Assembly (NCBI GenBank): GCA_002288455.1
Contig: NEUS01000020.1
Location: 1 to 42,523 of the forward strand
DNA from: Opitutia bacterium Tous-C1TDCM
GTDB lineage: Bacteria; Verrucomicrobiota; Verrucomicrobiia; Opitutales; Opitutaceae
Length of the DNA stretch: 42,523 bases
Direction: 5' to 3'
The translations under genes and the position numbers were made by a program. The stretch's first letter is position 1. Every line of letters starts with the position of its first letter. The notes under the pieces were generated by a model that saw only the letters and a program-made list of their open reading frames with translations, was not told the origin of the DNA and ran no database searches. Of this stretch, positions 23,581-31,739 are shown in pieces.

Positions 23581-24285
23581 TCAGTCCAAGCCGAGCGCGA
23601 GTTGCGGTCCGGCGTCGGATGCGGACGGCGGCGCGAGATTTTCCGGTCCGTCGTGGCGCACGGAATTGACGCGGGGGGAAACCGCGCGGACGGACATCGG
23701 GGCGGCGGCGGGGACGAGCAAGGGTTCGAGGGCGGCGGGTTCGTTGACGGCCGGGTCGAGCCAGCGCGCGACGGCGGCGGGCGGCAGAATCACGGGCATG
23801 CGATCGTGAAACGCGGCGACGACGGCGTTGGCGCGCGTGGTCACGATCGTGCAGGTCTGGAGTTCGACGCCGTCGGCGCTGCGCCACGTTTCCCAGAGAC
23901 CGGCGAGCAGGCAGGGTGCCTCGCCGGCGAGTTGGAAATACTGCGGCAGCTTCACGCGGCCGCGCGTTTCCCATTCGTAGAAGCCTGAGGCGGGCAGCAC
24001 GCAGCGGCGGCGGCGGAAGGCGTCGCGGAACGCCGGCTTGGTCGCAATGCCTTCGGCGCGGGCATTGGCGAGCGGGGCGCCGGCGGCGTCCTTGGCCCAC
24101 GCCGGCACGAGGCCCCAGCGCAGCGCGGCTGCTTCACGGGTGCCGTCGGAACCGACGCGGATGGCGGGGACGACGGTGGTCGGGGCGATGTTGTAGCGGC
24201 TGACGAAGTCGCGGGGATCCTTGACGCCGAGTTGCGCCATGAGGGCCTCGAGATCCTGGCGTTTGAGCACGTAGCGGCCGCACAT
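23581..24285 (-). CDS. SOS response-associated peptidase (SRAP, YedK/HMCES family)
   Basis: The ATG at 24285 leaves Cys2 directly after the start Met (MCGRYVLK), as needed in this family where the processed N-terminal Cys forms a covalent thiazolidine with abasic sites in single-stranded DNA. Other active-site residues are present: Asn32 in RYNIAPT, Glu104 in SGFYEWE and His160 in FHDRMPVIL. The 234 residues cover one SRAP domain. The protein shields abasic sites from error-prone processing. The start lies just after a CT-rich heptamer array on its own strand; no LexA-like box was recognised in this gap. Confidence 0.93.
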   Translation of the reverse strand: MCGRYVLKRQDLEALMAQLGVKDPRDFVSRYNIAPTTVVPAIRVGSDGTREAAALRWGLVPAWAKDAAGAPLANARAEGIATKPAFRDAFRRRRCVLPASGFYEWETRGRVKLPQYFQLAGEAPCLLAGLWETWRSADGVELQTCTIVTTRANAVVAAFHDRMPVILPPAAVARWLDPAVNEPAALEPLLVPAAAPMSVRAVSPRVNSVRHDGPENLAPPSASDAGPQLALGLD

Positions 24286-24295
24286 GGGAGGGGCA

Positions 24296-24412
24296 GTTGA
24301 AAGGTGAAAGGTGAAAGGTGAAAGGTGAAAGCGCGGAGGGTCCATCTCCACGACGAAGACAGCCGTTTGTCTCGCCCGGTCCTTCGACGCTCAACTCTCA
24401 GCTCTCAATTTT
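24296..24412. repeat. Perfect GGTGAAA tandem array with a second facing array
   Basis: On the plus strand 24296-24330 is one GTTGAAA followed by four exact GGTGAAA units, the cleanest array of the window. About 50 bases on, 24381-24412 carries GACGCTCAACTCTCAGCTCT, whose complement on the minus strand (TTGAGAGCTGAGAGTTGAGC) matches the array at 2404. On the minus strand the order is heparinase stop, purine-rich array, core, pyrimidine-rich array, SRAP start. No gene is present. Confidence 0.75.
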
Positions 24413-24420
24413 ATCCGCCC

Positions 24421-26571
24421 TCAGCGCAGGCGGAGGGCGGAGTCGCCGACGGAGAGCAGGTCGGTCTTGCCGTCGGGGCGGACGATTTCCAGCGTATCCG
24501 TTTCCCGGATTCTAACCTGCGGGACCGGTGCCTGCGGGCCGCGTTCGGGCCAGAGCACGGCGTAGAGGGTGAGCGACGCGGCCGCGGAGTCCGACTCGAC
24601 GGCGAGGTGCGCCTGTTCGTGCCAGGAGCCGGTGATGTAGGCGGAGCTGCCGGCGGCGACGGCGTACTTCGGATCGACGGGGACGGGGAAGCGATCCGTG
24701 ACGGTTCCGCGCCAGCCGGTCGGGCCGGCGGCGACCAGTTGCACGGCCAGCGAGGCCTTGCCCTCGATGCCGCGGATCCGCGCGGAGCGGCGGGCTTCGT
24801 CCCAGGCCAGGTTCTGCTCGGCGTGCAGGAGCCAGGTGAAACGGCCGGGTGAGGCGAGTTCGACGCGGTCGCGGATCACGAGGTAGCGGCGGTCGACAAA
24901 GACGAAGTCGCGCGTGACGCGGCGGACGCGGTGCTTGTCCTTTTGCGCGGCGCGGTAAGCCGCGGTGGCGTCGCCGACGGCCCAGACGGTGCGTTCCGCG
25001 GTCTCGAAGCGGGTGATCTTGCCGGTGGAGACTTTCGATTTCGGCAATTGGCTGACGCCGTCGACGAGCAGCACGTTCTTGGAACGCGATTGGCGCGTCC
25101 ACTGTTCGTGGTGCGGCGAGTTGTGGTACTCGCGGTACGCGGAGTTGATCGCGAGGCCCTCGCCGTAGGCGTTGAGAATGAAGCCGAGTTGGTCGGCGTG
25201 GCTGTGGCTGAAGGAGCCGCAGGGCGAGGCGCGGAAGGTGATGTGGATGTCGTCGTCGGGCCGGCCCAGAGCGCTATGCAGCGACACCCAGCCGACGTCG
25301 GCGAAGTAGCGCTGCGGCGGTAGTTCCGCCAGCGGCTGCGGCGCGGGCAGCGGCCGGGCGGCGACGGAAAAATTGCGCAGGAGGAATTCCGCCGCGACGG
25401 GATAGCCGCGGTCGAGACCGGCGAGGCCCTTGTCGATCGGGCGGGGCCGTTTGTCGGTGCACAGGGCGGCGTAGCTGAGGAAGTGGCCGTTCTGCTGGAC
25501 GCGGGCGAGGTACTCGAAGTAGTCGGCCGTCGTCGGTTCGAGGTTGAAGCGGCCGGCGTTGGAGGCGTCGCCGACGATCGTGCGCAGGTAGGGCTGCACG
25601 TTGTAGAGGCAGAAGTACGGCGAGTTTTTCCAGAACGGCGACGCGTAGGCCGCGGGATCGCCGAGGGCGAGGAGGGCGTCCTGGAACGTGGCGTGTTCGA
25701 AAGTGCCGCGCCAATACGCGCTGCCTTCGCCCCAGCCGCCGTCGTCGCCGCCCCAGGGGCTGAATTGGTCGCGGTAGAACGCGTAGGCGAAGCTCCACCA
25801 GGCGCGGGCTTCGGGCAGATCGTCCCACAGTGCGAGGCCGGCGAGGCCGGTCATCGGCATGAAGCGGATCGGGTGCGAGGAGAGGTCCGCGCCTTCGATC
25901 GTGTTGCGGCGGACCTTGGCGATGTCGCCCTTGTCGGCGACCCATTTGGCGGAGCGGGCGCCACGGGCCTTCAAATGCGCGAGGATCGTCGCGCGGTCGG
26001 CGGCGGACAGGCGCGCGCGCAACTGATCGTACACGAGCGGGAGTTTTCGCCAGAGCCGGAAGTGGGCTTCGTCGTTGTAGTAGATGTCGGCGGCGCCGGG
26101 GACGGGACCGTTTCGCCAGTCGACCGGTTGGCCGGGCGGCCCGAGCGTCCACGCGGAGGTGGCAAGGAGGATCTCGCGGGCCTTGGCGAAGTAGCGTTCC
26201 TCGCCGGTCACGATCCAGAGCAGGGCCGCGGCTTCGGCGACGCCGGCGATGCGGCCGCAGACATCCTGCTGGCCGCGCCAGAGATCGGCCATGTCGGAGC
26301 TGCGTTTCGAGGGCGATGGATCGCCGTAGGTCAAGGGCTCGGCCGGTACCGTGAAACCGGCGAAGTCGCGGTCGAAGTCGGCTTTGATTTTCGCGAAGGC
26401 CTTGGCGCCTTCGCCCGTGGTGCAATAGGCGCGGAAGGCGGCGGCGCGGCCGGCGAGGACACCGGTCCGCGGAGCCTCGGCGGGAACGACGGCGGCCGGA
26501 TCCGCCGCGGCCAAGGCGACGCGCGCGAGGCAGAGGGCGACAAGGCAACGGAGCAACGGGCGCAGATTCAT
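24421..26571 (-). CDS. Heparinase II/III-family polysaccharide lyase, secreted
   Basis: The 716-residue protein has a signal peptide (MNLRPLLRCLVALCLARVALA). The N-terminal half (about 40-400) is an alpha-toroid with DIYYNDEAHFRLWRKLPLVY, the SSHPIRFMPMTGLAGLALWD segment and SPWGGDDGGWGEGSAYWRG. The C-terminal half is the beta-sandwich Heparinase II/III domain with the conserved FSHSHADQLGFILNAYGEGL (near residue 455), where metal is bound, and INSAYREYHNSPHHEQ. Related enzymes cleave heparin, heparan sulfate, alginate oligomers or other uronate-containing polymers by beta-elimination in the periplasm or outside the cell. The exact polymer is unknown. It closes a cluster of uptake and catabolic genes, starting 22 bases after the dehydrogenase stop. 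Confidence 0.85.
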   Translation of the reverse strand: MNLRPLLRCLVALCLARVALAAADPAAVVPAEAPRTGVLAGRAAAFRAYCTTGEGAKAFAKIKADFDRDFAGFTVPAEPLTYGDPSPSKRSSDMADLWRGQQDVCGRIAGVAEAAALLWIVTGEERYFAKAREILLATSAWTLGPPGQPVDWRNGPVPGAADIYYNDEAHFRLWRKLPLVYDQLRARLSAADRATILAHLKARGARSAKWVADKGDIAKVRRNTIEGADLSSHPIRFMPMTGLAGLALWDDLPEARAWWSFAYAFYRDQFSPWGGDDGGWGEGSAYWRGTFEHATFQDALLALGDPAAYASPFWKNSPYFCLYNVQPYLRTIVGDASNAGRFNLEPTTADYFEYLARVQQNGHFLSYAALCTDKRPRPIDKGLAGLDRGYPVAAEFLLRNFSVAARPLPAPQPLAELPPQRYFADVGWVSLHSALGRPDDDIHITFRASPCGSFSHSHADQLGFILNAYGEGLAINSAYREYHNSPHHEQWTRQSRSKNVLLVDGVSQLPKSKVSTGKITRFETAERTVWAVGDATAAYRAAQKDKHRVRRVTRDFVFVDRRYLVIRDRVELASPGRFTWLLHAEQNLAWDEARRSARIRGIEGKASLAVQLVAAGPTGWRGTVTDRFPVPVDPKYAVAAGSSAYITGSWHEQAHLAVESDSAAASLTLYAVLWPERGPQAPVPQVRIRETDTLEIVRPDGKTDLLSVGDSALRLR

Positions 26572-26593
26572 GGCGGGGGACGACGGCCTGGAT

Positions 26594-27604
26594 TCAGGTG
26601 GAGCGGTCGTAGATGTCCGCCGTGATCACGGCCTCGAGCGGCCGGTCCCCGGCGTAGGCGCGGAGATTCCGGAGCGCGAAGGCGCCGGCGTCGGGGTAGC
26701 GGTCGATCGTGGGGCCGGCGGTGTGCGGCGTGAGGCTGACGCGCGGCAGGGCGCGGAAGCCGCTGTCGGCGGGCAGCGGCTCCGCGGTATAGACGTCGAG
26801 GCCGACCTGGATTTGCCCATCCTGGGCGACGCGGAGCAAAGCGGCCTCGTCGACCACGGCACCGCGTCCTACATTTACGAATACGCCGCCGGGCCGGATC
26901 GAGCGCAGCAGTTGCTCCGTGACGATGCCGGTGGTGGCGGGGATCAGCGGGGCGAGTTCGACGACGACATCGGCTCCGGCGAAGAGCGCCTCGAGGGAGG
27001 CGGCGGCTGCGACGCCGTGCGCGCGGGCGAGTTCCGGCGTGAGGTCGGGGGCGAAGACCGTGACCGGGCATTGCCAGGGCCGCAGGAGGGCGACGAGTTC
27101 GCGGGCGACGGGACCGAAGCCGTGGATGCCGACGCGGCGGCAGAAGAGGGAGCGGGCGTCGGTGAGGCCGTTTTTCCAGGCGGCGACACCGGGTTGGTGC
27201 ATCGCCACGGCCCAGTGCGACGCGTTGCGCAGGCAGGCGAGAATGTGGAAGAGCGCGGCCTCGGCGACGGTGCGGCTGATGGTGCTGCCCCAGTTGGTGA
27301 CGAGGAGGCCGGCCTCGAGGTGGCGGCGGGTGAGCAGGCGTTTGACGGAGCCGACCAGGTAGCAGACGTAGCGAAGCCGCGGGTTCGGCGGTTCCGGCAG
27401 CGGCGGCGTTTTCCAGCAGCCGAGCAGGACCTCGGGATCGTGGGCGGCGAGCGTCGCGGCGAGACCGGCGGCGTCGAGGCCCGTGGGATCGAGCAGGCGG
27501 AAATCGGCCGCGAGCGCGCGGATTTCGGAGAGCATCGGCTCGGGCAGGAACTCGCGGACTTCCGTCGGCGTGAGCACCGCGAGGAGGGCGCTGGGTTTGG
27601 GCAT
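26594..27604 (-). CDS. D-isomer-specific 2-hydroxyacid dehydrogenase
   Basis: A 336-residue NAD(P)-dependent enzyme starting two bases after the stop of the isomerase-like gene, so translation is probably coupled. The nucleotide-binding loop is GIHGFGPVAREL (159-170). The catalytic residues Arg247 (NVGRGAVVDE), Glu275 (YTAEPLP) and His294 (TPHTAGPT) are all present. The family reduces or oxidises 2-hydroxy acids such as glycerate, lactate, glyoxylate or sugar-derived ketoacids. In this cluster it may handle an acidic breakdown product of the lyase; substrate not determinable. Confidence 0.88.
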   Translation of the reverse strand: MPKPSALLAVLTPTEVREFLPEPMLSEIRALAADFRLLDPTGLDAAGLAATLAAHDPEVLLGCWKTPPLPEPPNPRLRYVCYLVGSVKRLLTRRHLEAGLLVTNWGSTISRTVAEAALFHILACLRNASHWAVAMHQPGVAAWKNGLTDARSLFCRRVGIHGFGPVARELVALLRPWQCPVTVFAPDLTPELARAHGVAAAASLEALFAGADVVVELAPLIPATTGIVTEQLLRSIRPGGVFVNVGRGAVVDEAALLRVAQDGQIQVGLDVYTAEPLPADSGFRALPRVSLTPHTAGPTIDRYPDAGAFALRNLRAYAGDRPLEAVITADIYDRST

Positions 27605-27606
27605 GG

Positions 27607-28710
27607 TCAGGCGGGCGGCAGGCACTCGAGCCATTCGGCATGAGGGTGCGGCGTGAAACGGACCGGCCCGAGGCCGGCGGGGAGGAAGACTTTGTCGAAG
27701 GTGCGCAGGCGGTGGCTTTCGCCGCCGACCTCGGCGACGACTTCGCCGGCAGTGACGATGAGGATCGTCGGTTCGGCGGCGGCAAGGACGGCGGGAGCGG
27801 CGAGGTGCGTCTTGCGCACACGGAAACAATCGGTTTCCGCGGCGCCGATAAGTTCGTCCTGCCGGGAGCCGGCGCCGAGGTCGCGGAGCAGGCGGGGCCG
27901 GCAACGGACGCGGCGTTCGAGGGCGGCGGCGTCGAGCGGCTCGAAATTGAAAACCGAGAGGGCGAAATCGACGTCGCGGTTCATGAACCGCGCGCTTTCC
28001 GGCAGGACATAGCCGCCGCGTTCGAATTCGAAGCGGACGACGAGGTCGCTCGGTTCCTGGATTTCGACCATGAAGACCCCGGCACCGAGGGCGTGCGGGG
28101 TGCCGCCCGGGATGATGAAGGTGTCGCCGGCCCGGACGGGAATGCGGTCGAAGCAGGCTTCGATCGCGGCGAGATCCTGGGCGAGGATCGCGGCTTTGAG
28201 CGTATCCGGATCGGGCGGACGCTGGAAGCCGACATAGATGTAGCCGACGGCCTCGCCGCCGGCGACCTCGCCGGGCGGCCGGACGGCGAGCACGTGGTAG
28301 GCTTCGGTTTTGCCGCTCGGGGCGCCGAGGACGCGGCGGGCGAAATCGCGGGTCGGGTGGACCTGGAAATGGAGACGCGTGCCGCTGTCGAGGAACTTGA
28401 CGAGCACCTGCGGTTGGGCGCCGTACTTCGCAACATGGGCGGCGCCGAGGAAATACTCCGGGTCCGAGGCGAGCAGGACGGCGAAGTCGTGCGGCGCGGG
28501 ATCGTGGCCGAGCCGGACCTGGGAAACGCCCTCCGGGATTTCTTCGCGGCCGCGGTTCACGGCGCGGGTTGCCGAAGCGATCCAGTCTTCCGCCAGATGG
28601 GAATCGACGGGCGCGGCGGCACCGGCGAGGCGTTCCAGGGTGCGGCCGCCGGGGTAGGTGCGCCAGACGCGGTTCGGCGGAAGGAGGACGAGTTGGCCGC
28701 GGTGGGGCAT
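27607..28710 (-). CDS. Class I mannose-6-phosphate isomerase-like protein
   Basis: The 367-residue protein has the bicupin fold of type I phosphomannose isomerases. Zinc ligands are Gln116 and His118 in HFQVHPTRDF, Glu136 in KTEAYHVL, and His206 in PGGTPHALGAG. The start MPHRGQLVLLPPNRVWRTYP is that of divergent, environmental-bacterial members rather than E. coli ManA, so the substrate may be another sugar or sugar phosphate than mannose-6-phosphate. It is part of the minus-strand catabolic cluster, 62 bases after the symporter gene and two before the dehydrogenase. Confidence 0.82.
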   Translation of the reverse strand: MPHRGQLVLLPPNRVWRTYPGGRTLERLAGAAAPVDSHLAEDWIASATRAVNRGREEIPEGVSQVRLGHDPAPHDFAVLLASDPEYFLGAAHVAKYGAQPQVLVKFLDSGTRLHFQVHPTRDFARRVLGAPSGKTEAYHVLAVRPPGEVAGGEAVGYIYVGFQRPPDPDTLKAAILAQDLAAIEACFDRIPVRAGDTFIIPGGTPHALGAGVFMVEIQEPSDLVVRFEFERGGYVLPESARFMNRDVDFALSVFNFEPLDAAALERRVRCRPRLLRDLGAGSRQDELIGAAETDCFRVRKTHLAAPAVLAAAEPTILIVTAGEVVAEVGGESHRLRTFDKVFLPAGLGPVRFTPHPHAEWLECLPPA

Positions 28711-28772
28711 GGCAATTCGGGAATCGCGCCGCGCTCAGCGCGTCGCGGCGGGAAGGGCGCAGGGGCAGGCGT

Positions 28773-30536
28773 TCATGCCGCGGGGAGGTGCCGGGCGGCG
28801 CGGCGAGCGGAGCCCAGCAGGAGCAGGCCGATGGAGAGGACGACGGCGCCGCAGCCGATGAAGGCGAGGCGGCCGACGAGGGGATTGGGAATCAGCGCGA
28901 GGAGGCAGACGAAGGCGCCGTAGGCGACGCAGAGCCAGCCGACGACACGGGATTGGCGGGAGTCGTTGGCGGCGTCGGCGCCTTCCTCCCGCGCGAAATC
29001 GACGGGCCGGTTGAGTTTCAGGAAAAACTCGTCGACCTGCGCGCGCATGGCGGGGGAGGTGCGCGACCAGAACAGTTTCGTGCCGATGAACCAGATTGAG
29101 CAGATGCCGACGTTGCCGAAGAGTTCGGCGGCTTGGCGCCAGTACTCCGCGGCGGTCGGGGACAGGGCATGACCGAGGCCGAAGAAAGCGGCGGCCCATT
29201 CCGGGGTGAGCCGCTGGGTGATGAAGAGAGAACTGACGAACCCGACGGCGACGGTGCTCCAGGCGGACCAGGGCGGGGTGTGCTTGACGAGCAGACCGAG
29301 AAAGAGGGGCACGATGATCGGGATGCCGATGAGAATGCTGAGCCGCTGGGTGAGCTGGAAGAGCGTGAGGTCCTTCAGTTGGCTCATCTCGAGGGCGACG
29401 CCGACGATGAGGAGGCCGAAGGCGACGGTGGTGATTTTGCCGACCTTGAGCAGGTGGGCGTCGGAGGCCTGCGGGCGCAGCACCGGTTGGTAGAAATTCT
29501 TGATGAAGAAGCCGGTGTTTTTGTTCAGGCCGGAGTCCATCGAGGACATCGTCGCGGCGAAGATGCCGCTGACGAGGAGCCCCATCATGCCGACGGGCAT
29601 GACATCGCGGGCGATGGCGATGAAGGCGGCTTCCTCGGGATTGCGCAGATGGGGGAAGACCGCGTGGAGGTCGGGGAAACGGATGGCGGCGACGATGGGC
29701 GGCGTGAACCAGATCACGATACCGAAGAGGAAGAGGGCGGCGCCGAGGAAACCCGCGTGGCGGGCGTGGCGGCTGTCTTTGACGCAGAGGTAGCGGTTGG
29801 CGTCGGCGAGGTTGTTGGTGGTGTGGATCTGTTTGATCAGCATCGCGACGCACCAGAGGCCGAGGAAGTCGGTCGAGAAGACTTGCGAGAGATCGAGATG
29901 CCGGGCGGGCACCTGATCGAGAAAGGAGGCAAAGCCGCCGACCTTGAGCACGGCGAGCACCGTGACCGCGAGGCACACGGGCATGAGAATCAGGACCTGG
30001 ATGAAGTCGCTCGCGAGGACGGCCCAGCTGCCGCCGACGAGGGCCATGACGAGGACGACGAGGCCGGTGGCGACGATGGTCAGCGAGAGGTCGAGATTGA
30101 AAACGGCGGCGAAGAAAACGGCGAGGGAGTTGAGCCAGATGCCGGCCTGGAGAAGGCCGAAGGGCAGCTGGAGCCAGGTGAAAACCTGTTCGCTGGCGCG
30201 GCCGAAGCGCTGGCGGATCGCCTCGACGCCGGTGACGACGCGCATCTGGCGGAAACGCGGCGCGAAGTGGAGGGCGTTGAGCGTGAAGCCAAGGGCGTTG
30301 CCGAGGTAGATGACGGCGATGGGCCAGCCATCGGAGTAGGCCTTGCTCGCCGCGCCGGTGAAGGTCCAGGCGCTGAACTGCACCATGAAAGCCGAGCCGC
30401 CCACCATCCACCACAGGGCCTTGCCGCCGCCGCGGAAGTAGTCGCTGACGTTGGTGACGAACCTCCGGAAGACCCAGCTGATCGCCAGCATGAAGACGAA
30501 ATAGAAGACGATGACGGCGTGGTCGGCGAAAGTCAT
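28773..30536 (-). CDS. Sodium:solute symporter (SSS family), sugar-type
   Basis: The 587-residue membrane protein starts MTFADHAVIVFYFVFMLAIS and contains about 13 to 14 helices. Recognisable SSS parts are FRGGGKALWWMVGGSAFMVQ with the following FSAWTFTGAASKAY (the sodium-site helix region), GVEAIRQRFGR, and GIFAATMSSMDSGLNKNTGF, the usual 'sAxmSSxds' second sodium-site segment. It imports a small solute with sodium; in the company of a lyase and sugar enzymes a mono- or disaccharide product is likely. It is preceded by an AT-rich palindrome and the LacI regulator gene. Confidence 0.9.
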   Translation of the reverse strand: MTFADHAVIVFYFVFMLAISWVFRRFVTNVSDYFRGGGKALWWMVGGSAFMVQFSAWTFTGAASKAYSDGWPIAVIYLGNALGFTLNALHFAPRFRQMRVVTGVEAIRQRFGRASEQVFTWLQLPFGLLQAGIWLNSLAVFFAAVFNLDLSLTIVATGLVVLVMALVGGSWAVLASDFIQVLILMPVCLAVTVLAVLKVGGFASFLDQVPARHLDLSQVFSTDFLGLWCVAMLIKQIHTTNNLADANRYLCVKDSRHARHAGFLGAALFLFGIVIWFTPPIVAAIRFPDLHAVFPHLRNPEEAAFIAIARDVMPVGMMGLLVSGIFAATMSSMDSGLNKNTGFFIKNFYQPVLRPQASDAHLLKVGKITTVAFGLLIVGVALEMSQLKDLTLFQLTQRLSILIGIPIIVPLFLGLLVKHTPPWSAWSTVAVGFVSSLFITQRLTPEWAAAFFGLGHALSPTAAEYWRQAAELFGNVGICSIWFIGTKLFWSRTSPAMRAQVDEFFLKLNRPVDFAREEGADAANDSRQSRVVGWLCVAYGAFVCLLALIPNPLVGRLAFIGCGAVVLSIGLLLLGSARRAARHLPAA

Positions 30537-30567
30537 GGGGCGGGGGCCGGCGGGGTGGCGGACCTTC

Positions 30568-30581
30568 GATTAATAATTATC
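30568..30581. promoter_or_regulatory. AT-rich partial palindrome upstream of the symporter gene
   Basis: GATTAATAATTATC (10 of 14 positions symmetric) stands out in an otherwise GC-rich 90-base gap between the LacI gene and the symporter start, 32 bases before the ATG. It may be a promoter -10 region (TATTAAT on the minus strand) and/or the binding site of the adjacent LacI regulator. It lacks the central CG common in LacI operators. Confidence 0.4.
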
Positions 30582-30626
30582 ACCCAGCAAGGGCAAAGTG
30601 GTCCGGACCTCGCGGGGGGCGCCGCC

Positions 30627-31709
30627 TCAGGCCGCCGGGCCGGTGGTGTCGCCGGCGAAGAGCTGCGCGGGCAACATCAGGTCCGTGCAACCCTCGGCCG
30701 CGGGGCTGCCGCCGTCGAGCAGCAGGCGGGCAGCGGCTTCGCCGAGCGCAGTCGGATTGGAGCCGGCCGCGGTGATGCGGGGCGTGCTGTCGGTGGCGAC
30801 CGGCGAGAGATCGGCGCTGGCGACGCTGATGCGACCGGGGACGGCCCAGCCTTCGCGGGTGAATTCGCGCCCGGCGCCGGCGGCCATGAGCGTGTTGTAG
30901 CAGATGCACGCGGTGGGGAAATCCGGCCGGCGGCGATGGGCAAGGAGGAGGCGGGCGCCGTCGGCGCCGTCGATGCGGTCGCCCTCCTTCAGTTTCACGA
31001 CAAAGCGCGGATCGAGGCGAAGTCCGAGCCGGCGGAGCGCGCCTTCATAGGCCTGCAGCCGGGATTCGTGGCGGCCGAGGCCGACATTGCCGCCGATCCA
31101 GCCGAAGCGGCGGTGGCCCAGGGCATGCAGGTGGTCGACGAGGGATTCCAGGGCCTGGGGTTCGTTGCCGAGGACGGAGTGGCAAAGGCCGGAATAGCGG
31201 GCGGAGACGGCGACGATGGGGAGGCGGAATTTCCGCAACTGCTCGAGGAAAGTGCGGGTGACCTCGCCGACCAGCACGAGGCCGTGGAAAGAGTGGCCGG
31301 GAGCGAAAATCCGGCGGAGTTTCGCGGCGTCGAGCTGATCTTCGGCGCCGAGAAAAACGGTCGTGTGTTCGCGCGCCTCGATGCCGGAATGCAGGCCGTG
31401 CTGCACGTGGCCGAAGTACATCGTGGGCGTGTTGAGCCGGAGCGGAGCGCGAAGAATGATGCCGACCTGGCGCGCCTGGGCGGCGGGCGAGGAGGCGAGG
31501 TGCATGCCCTTGGGGTGGTAGCCGCGTTTGACGGCCCGGGCCCAGATGCGGTCGTAGGTTTCGGCGCTGATGCCTTGGCGGCGGCCGTTGAGGACGAGCG
31601 AAACCAGGGCTTGGGAAATGCCGAGCTCGCGGGCGAGTTGCGTCTGGGAAACCTTCTTGGCGGGGACGGGCACAGGCGGAAGTTCGGGGCGCGGCGGGAT
31701 GGCCCGCAA
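30627..31709 (-). CDS. LacI-family transcriptional regulator
   Basis: The 360-residue protein starts with TTG at 31709; there is no ATG or GTG between it and the in-frame stop at 31740, and AGGAAA lies five bases ahead, a good ribosome site. The helix-turn-helix is at about 20-45 (VSQTQLARELGISQALVSLV) with the hinge helix NGRRQGISAETYDRI following. Residues about 75-355 form the periplasmic-binding-like sensor domain (VGIILRAPLR, GLVLVGEVTRTF, HALGHRRFGWIGG). It probably represses the neighbouring symporter-lyase genes until a sugar binds. An N-terminal Pro-rich extension of about 17 residues precedes the HTH. Confidence 0.9.
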   Translation of the reverse strand: MRAIPPRPELPPVPVPAKKVSQTQLARELGISQALVSLVLNGRRQGISAETYDRIWARAVKRGYHPKGMHLASSPAAQARQVGIILRAPLRLNTPTMYFGHVQHGLHSGIEAREHTTVFLGAEDQLDAAKLRRIFAPGHSFHGLVLVGEVTRTFLEQLRKFRLPIVAVSARYSGLCHSVLGNEPQALESLVDHLHALGHRRFGWIGGNVGLGRHESRLQAYEGALRRLGLRLDPRFVVKLKEGDRIDGADGARLLLAHRRRPDFPTACICYNTLMAAGAGREFTREGWAVPGRISVASADLSPVATDSTPRITAAGSNPTALGEAAARLLLDGGSPAAEGCTDLMLPAQLFAGDTTGPAA

Positions 31710-31739
31710 TGCTTTCCTGCGGGTCGGCGAGGCGCGGCG

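Noticed and set aside
23513-24100. N-terminal extension of the LptF/LptG-like protein to nearly 580 residues
   Set aside because: The extra part is antisense to the SRAP gene and lacks membrane helices; a TTG at 23512 matches the family start.
24296-24412. CRISPR-like repetition
   Set aside because: Units are 7 bases with no unique spacers and no cas genes nearby; they are simple tandem repeats.
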